Source: Megaleporinus macrocephalus | Lineage: Eukaryota > Chordata > Actinopteri > Characiformes > Anostomidae | Direction of reading: 5' to 3' | Length of the DNA stretch: 64,000 bases | Assembly: GCA_021613375.1 (NCBI GenBank) | Contig: CM038720.1 | Coordinates: 42,832,089-42,896,088, forward strand | In this document: one piece after another, positions 60,479 through 64,000 of the stretch | How the letters are laid out: the number at the start of each line of letters is the position of its first letter | Position numbering within the stretch: the first letter of the stretch is position 1 | Position numbers and translations under genes: made by a program | Notes under the pieces: model-generated | Seen by the model: only the letters and a program-made list of their open reading frames with translations | Told to the model about the DNA's origin: nothing | Databases searched by the model: none

Positions 60479-63303
60479 ACAGTGGTGTAGTGGTCAGTAT
60501 GGTGGAGTAGTGGTCAGTATGGTGGAGTAGTGGTCAGTATGGTGGAGTAGTGGTCAGTATGGTGGTGTAGTGGTTAGTATGGTGGTGTAGTGGTTAGTAC
60601 GGTGGTGTAGTGGTTAGTATGGTGGTGTAGTGGTCAGTATGGTGGTGTAGTGGTTAGTATGGTGGAGTAGTGGTCAGTATGGTGGAGTAGTGGTCAGTAT
60701 GGTGGAGTAGTGGTCAGTATGGTGGTGTAGTGGTCGGTATGGTGGAGTAGGTGGTCAGTATGGTGGTTGTAGCGGCTAGTTGCGTGCAGTGGTGAGTGCG
60801 GTGGTTGTAGGTGGTTAAGTATGGTGGTGTTGTGGTCAGTATGGTGGTGTAGTGGTTAGTATGGTGGTAGTACGTGGTCAAGTATGGTGGTTGTTAAGTG
60901 GTTAGTATGGTGGTGTAGACTACTGGTTTAGTACGGTGGATGTTGTGAGTCATGTATGGTGGTTGTAGTGGTTAGTACGGTGGTGTTGTGGTCAGTACTC
61001 GGTGGTTTGTAGGTGGTTTGTCTGGTGGTGTAGCTGGGTTAGTACGGTGGTGTTTGTGGTCTAGTATGGAGGTGTGTCAGCGGTTAGTATATGGTCGGTG
61101 TCAGTGGTCATAGTATGGTGGCTGTACGTGGTTAGTCTGGTGGTGTAGTGGTTAGTATGGTGGTTTGTACGTGGTCAGTATGGTGGTTGTTAGTGGTTAG
61201 TATGGTGGCTGTTGTGCGTCAGTATGGTGGTTGTGTTAGTGGGATACGTATGGTGGTCGTAGTGGTCCGTATGGTGGGTAGTAGTGGTCAGTTATGGTGG
61301 TTGTCGTGGTCTGTATGGTGGTTGTAAGTGGTCAGTATGCGGTGAGTGGTTTGTATGGTGGTGTCGTGAGCGTAGTATGGTGGTAGTAGTGGTTCGTACG
61401 GTGGTGGTCAGATAGTGGTCAGTTATGGTGGTGTAAGTCGTGTTCAGTATGGTGGTGTAGTGGTCAGTATGGTGGTGTAGTGGTTTAGTTACGGTGGTCT
61501 GTAGTGGTTAGTAACGGTGGTGTACGTGCGTCAGTACGGTGGTGTTGTAGTGGTCAGTATATAGTGGTGGTAGTGGTCAGGTCCGGTGGTAGTAGTGGTT
61601 TAGGACGGTGGTGTAGTGGTTAAGTATGGTGGTTGTTGTGGTTACTTCGTATGGTGTGGTGTCAGTGGTCAGTAATGGTGCGTGTAGTGGTCAGTATGGT
61701 GGTGTAGTGGTTAGTTTGGTGGTGTAGTGGTTTCAGTATGGTGGTGTGTTGTAGTGGGTAGTATGGTGGTGTAGTGGTTAGTATGGTGGTGTATGTGGTT
61801 AGTACGGTGGGTGGTAGTGGTCAGTTATAGTGGTGTAAGTGGTCAGAGTATGGTGGTGTAGTGGTTAGTATGGTGGTGTAGTGTTAGTAACGGTGGGTGA
61901 GTGGTTAGTAAGGTGGTGTAGTGTTATATGGTGGTGTAAGTGGTTAGTAGTGGTGTAGTGTCAGTATAGTGGTGTAGATGGTCAGTACGGTGCTGTAGTG
62001 GTTTAGTTACGGTGCTGGTAGGTTAGTAACGTGGGTGTATTGGTTAGTATGGTGGTGTAAGTGGTTCGTATGGTGGTGTAGTGGTCAGTATGGTGGTGTA
62101 GTGGTCAGTATGGTGCTCGAAGTTGGTTAGTGTGGGTGGTGTAGTGGTTAGTGATGGTGGTGTATGGTTAGTATGTTGGAGGAAGTGGTCAGTAGGTTTG
62201 TATGGTCATATGGTGCTGTAGTGGTTAGTACGGTGGTGATAGTGGTTAGCTACGGTGTGTAGTGGTATAGTATGGTGGGTGTAGTGGTTTAGTATGGTGG
62301 TGTAGTGGTTAAATGAGTGGTGTAGTAGTTAGTATGGTGGTGTAGTGGTTAGTATGGTGGTGTAGTGTAGTATGGTGCTTGTACTGTGGTTAGTTATGGT
62401 AGTGTAGTGGGTTAGTACCGGTGGTGTAGTGGTTTAGTATGGGTGGTCGTGGTAGTGGTTAGTATGGTGGGTAGGTGGTGGTATGGCGTGTAGTGGGGTT
62501 AGTTCAGTGGACGTGGTCAGTGTATGGTGGTGTAGTGCGTTAGTATGGTGGTGCTAGAGATGGTCAGTATCGGTGGTGTAGTGGTCAGTTGGTGGTGTAG
62601 TGGTCTAGTTTACGGTGGTGTTTGTAGGTTTAGTATGTGCGGTCGCTAGTCGGTTTGTACGGTGTGTTATGTGGTTATGTATGTTGGTGTTGTGGTCCTG
62701 TATGGTGGTGTAGGGGTCAGTATGGTGGCTGTAGGACCAATGGTTAGTACGGTGGTGTAAGTGGTTAGTATGGTGGTGGTCTGAGATCTACGTGGGCAGG
62801 TAGTGGTGGTGTAGTGGTCAGTACGAGGTGCTGTATGGTTGAGTACGGTGGTGTATGTTAGTACGTTGGGTGTAGTGGTTATAGGGGTGTCGTGGTTTAG
62901 TATGTGGTGTAGTGGTTAGTATGGTGGTAGTAGTGGATTAGTACGGTTGGCTGTAGTGTTAGGTACGGTGGTGTAGTGGTTAGTATGGGGTGTAGTGGTT
63001 AGTAGGTGGTGTAGTGGTCAGTATAGTGGGTGTAGTGGTTAGTATGGTGTGTAAGTGGTCCGTATGGTGGGTGTAAGAGGTTAGTATGGTGGTTTCGTGG
63101 TTAGTATGGTGGTGTAGTGGTTAGTATGTGTGTAGTGGTATCGTATGGTGGTGTAGTGGTTAGTATGGGTGTGTAGTGGACGAGTATGGTGGTGTAGTGG
63201 TTTAGAGGGGTGTAGTGGTTAGTAATGGTGGATGTAGTGGTGTAGTTATGGTGGTGTAGTGGTTAGTATGGTTGTAGTGGTTCAGTATGGTGGTGTAGTG
63301 GTA
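60479..63303. repeat. 20-bp tandem array, inverted, about 2.8 kb, in zdhhc20 intron 3
   Basis: GTGGTGTAGTGGTTAGTATG repeated; it is the reverse complement of the arrays at 21.85 and 53.93 kb. The first 280 bases are clean. From about 60750 on single-base insertions, deletions and substitutions are dense, in the pattern of uncorrected read errors or heavy decay. Confidence 0.93.
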
Positions 63304-63620
63304 TCCGCACTTTCTCCCTCCTCACCGTAAATGATCTGGTTGATGGTCCGGGGGTTCTGTGTGTAGTGTGTATTTCTCCTCTTGTTTGAGTGGGTTCCTC
63401 GGTTCTCCCCGGTTTCCTCTCACAGTCCAAACACATGTATGTTAGGATCCTCACTCTAAACTGACCGTAGGTGTGAGTGTGAGTGTGAGAGTGAGTGTGA
63501 GAGTGAGTGTGAGTGTGAGTGTGAGTGTGAGTGTGAGAGTGTGATGGACTGATGACCTGTCCATGGTGTACTCCTGGGATTGGCTCCAGTGTCCCTGCAG
63601 ATGATGGATGGATGTTATTC
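63304..63620 (-). mobile_element. Teleost dispersed element (ATCCATCCAT end), copy 3, inverted
   Basis: On + it reads CTCACCGTAAATGATCTGGT, GGTTTCCTCTCACAGTCCAA, ACACATGTATGTTAGGATCC, a (GAGTGT)n stretch at 63473-63540, GATTGGCTCCAG and GATGATGGATGGATG. This is the reverse complement of 21527-21848. The array lies at the same end of the element as in the other two copies. Confidence 0.75.
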
Positions 63621-63649
63621 CTTCTTACTGTCTAAAGAGTAAGAAGTTC

Positions 63650-63775
63650 CTCCACCTTCACAGGAGATCAGAACTTCAGTGTAAGTGGATGTAAAGAGGA
63701 TTTAATTGTAAGTGATTTTGGAGCGTTTCTATTGGTCCATTTATCCTGAAACTTAAACAGGATGTAAAAAGCAGC
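63650..63775 (-). mobile_element. Dispersed repeat of the 19352 family, copy 4, inverted
   Basis: TTGGAGCGTTTCTATTGGTC then CATTTATCCTGAAACTTAAA is the complement of the GGACCAATAGAAATGCTCC family. Confidence 0.55.
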
Positions 63776-64000
63776 ACGTTTGGTTCTCCGACTTTTGTTT
63801 ATGGTACTAGATCCGCCTCTCAGATGATACCGTAGCTCTCAGTCAGTGTTTGTGTCCCGTGCCAGCGCTGGACGGGGGTCTGTACGGCTGGACGGGGGTC
63901 TGTAGTTACATCACCACATACCCGTAACGACAGACGAGAGGCCGACAGCGAGAGCAGCTTCAAAGAGGCCTGTAGTTTGGAGTCTTTCATCTTTATTTAT
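63776..64000 (+). other. zdhhc20 intron 3, end of window
   Basis: Unique sequence with a direct repeat of GCTGGACGGGGGTCTGTA (63868-63904). Exon 4, which should start the region before the DHHC domain, is not reached. Confidence 0.4.

Overview
This window looks like genomic DNA from a teleost fish, most likely an otophysan (characin/catfish/electric-fish/carp relatives). The evidence is three vertebrate genes with canonical GT-AG introns, (TG)n, (TC)n and (TA)n microsatellites throughout, and several fish-type dispersed repeats: a Tc1-like non-autonomous element, an 'ATCCATCCAT' element whose other end reads CACTACACCACC, and a terminal-inverted-repeat family that I associate with otophysan genomes. 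The species call is inference. No bacterial, plasmid or CRISPR signal is present.

Genes. (1) The 3' part of a phldb2-like (LL5-beta) gene lies on the + strand. Nine coding exons from 654 to 17217 join in one frame to give the last 406 residues: a coiled coil followed by the C-terminal PH domain. (2) An amer2-like (FAM123A-like) gene lies on the - strand as one 844-codon exon, 44754 to 42220, with a very long Pro/Thr/Ser-rich centre. (3) The 5' part of a zdhhc20-like palmitoyltransferase gene lies on the + strand. Exon 1 is at 54790-54907, a 27-nt microexon at 59346-59372 and exon 3 at 60348-60442; the rest lies beyond the window. AMER2 and ZDHHC20 are neighbours on human 13q12, which supports both names.

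Layout. 1-17217: phldb2 3' half, with one intron holding an 8-kb array built on an 8-bp quantum. 17218-24856: intergenic, with MITEs, a 20-bp array and a 37-bp array. 24857-38914: one 14-kb array of a 14-bp unit. 38915-40890: unique sequence plus three decayed copies of a phldb2 exon with its flanking intron. 40895-45330: amer2-like gene and flanks. 45330-54780: intergenic, with a TTAA-flanked THAP/Kolobok-like transposon, a cluster of CTCF-core-like motifs at 49.7-50.1 kb and a 31/38-bp array. 54790-64000: zdhhc20, its introns filled with 66-bp, 9/12-bp, 51-bp, 45-bp and 20-bp arrays.

Roughly half the window is tandem repeat. The recurring theme is that many arrays sit on or inside mobile elements at a fixed place in the element: the 20-bp array at three loci, the 51-bp array in three copies of a Tc1-like element, and the 45-bp array in a terminal inverted repeat. 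Nearly all the very long open reading frames come from stop-free repeats and are not genes.
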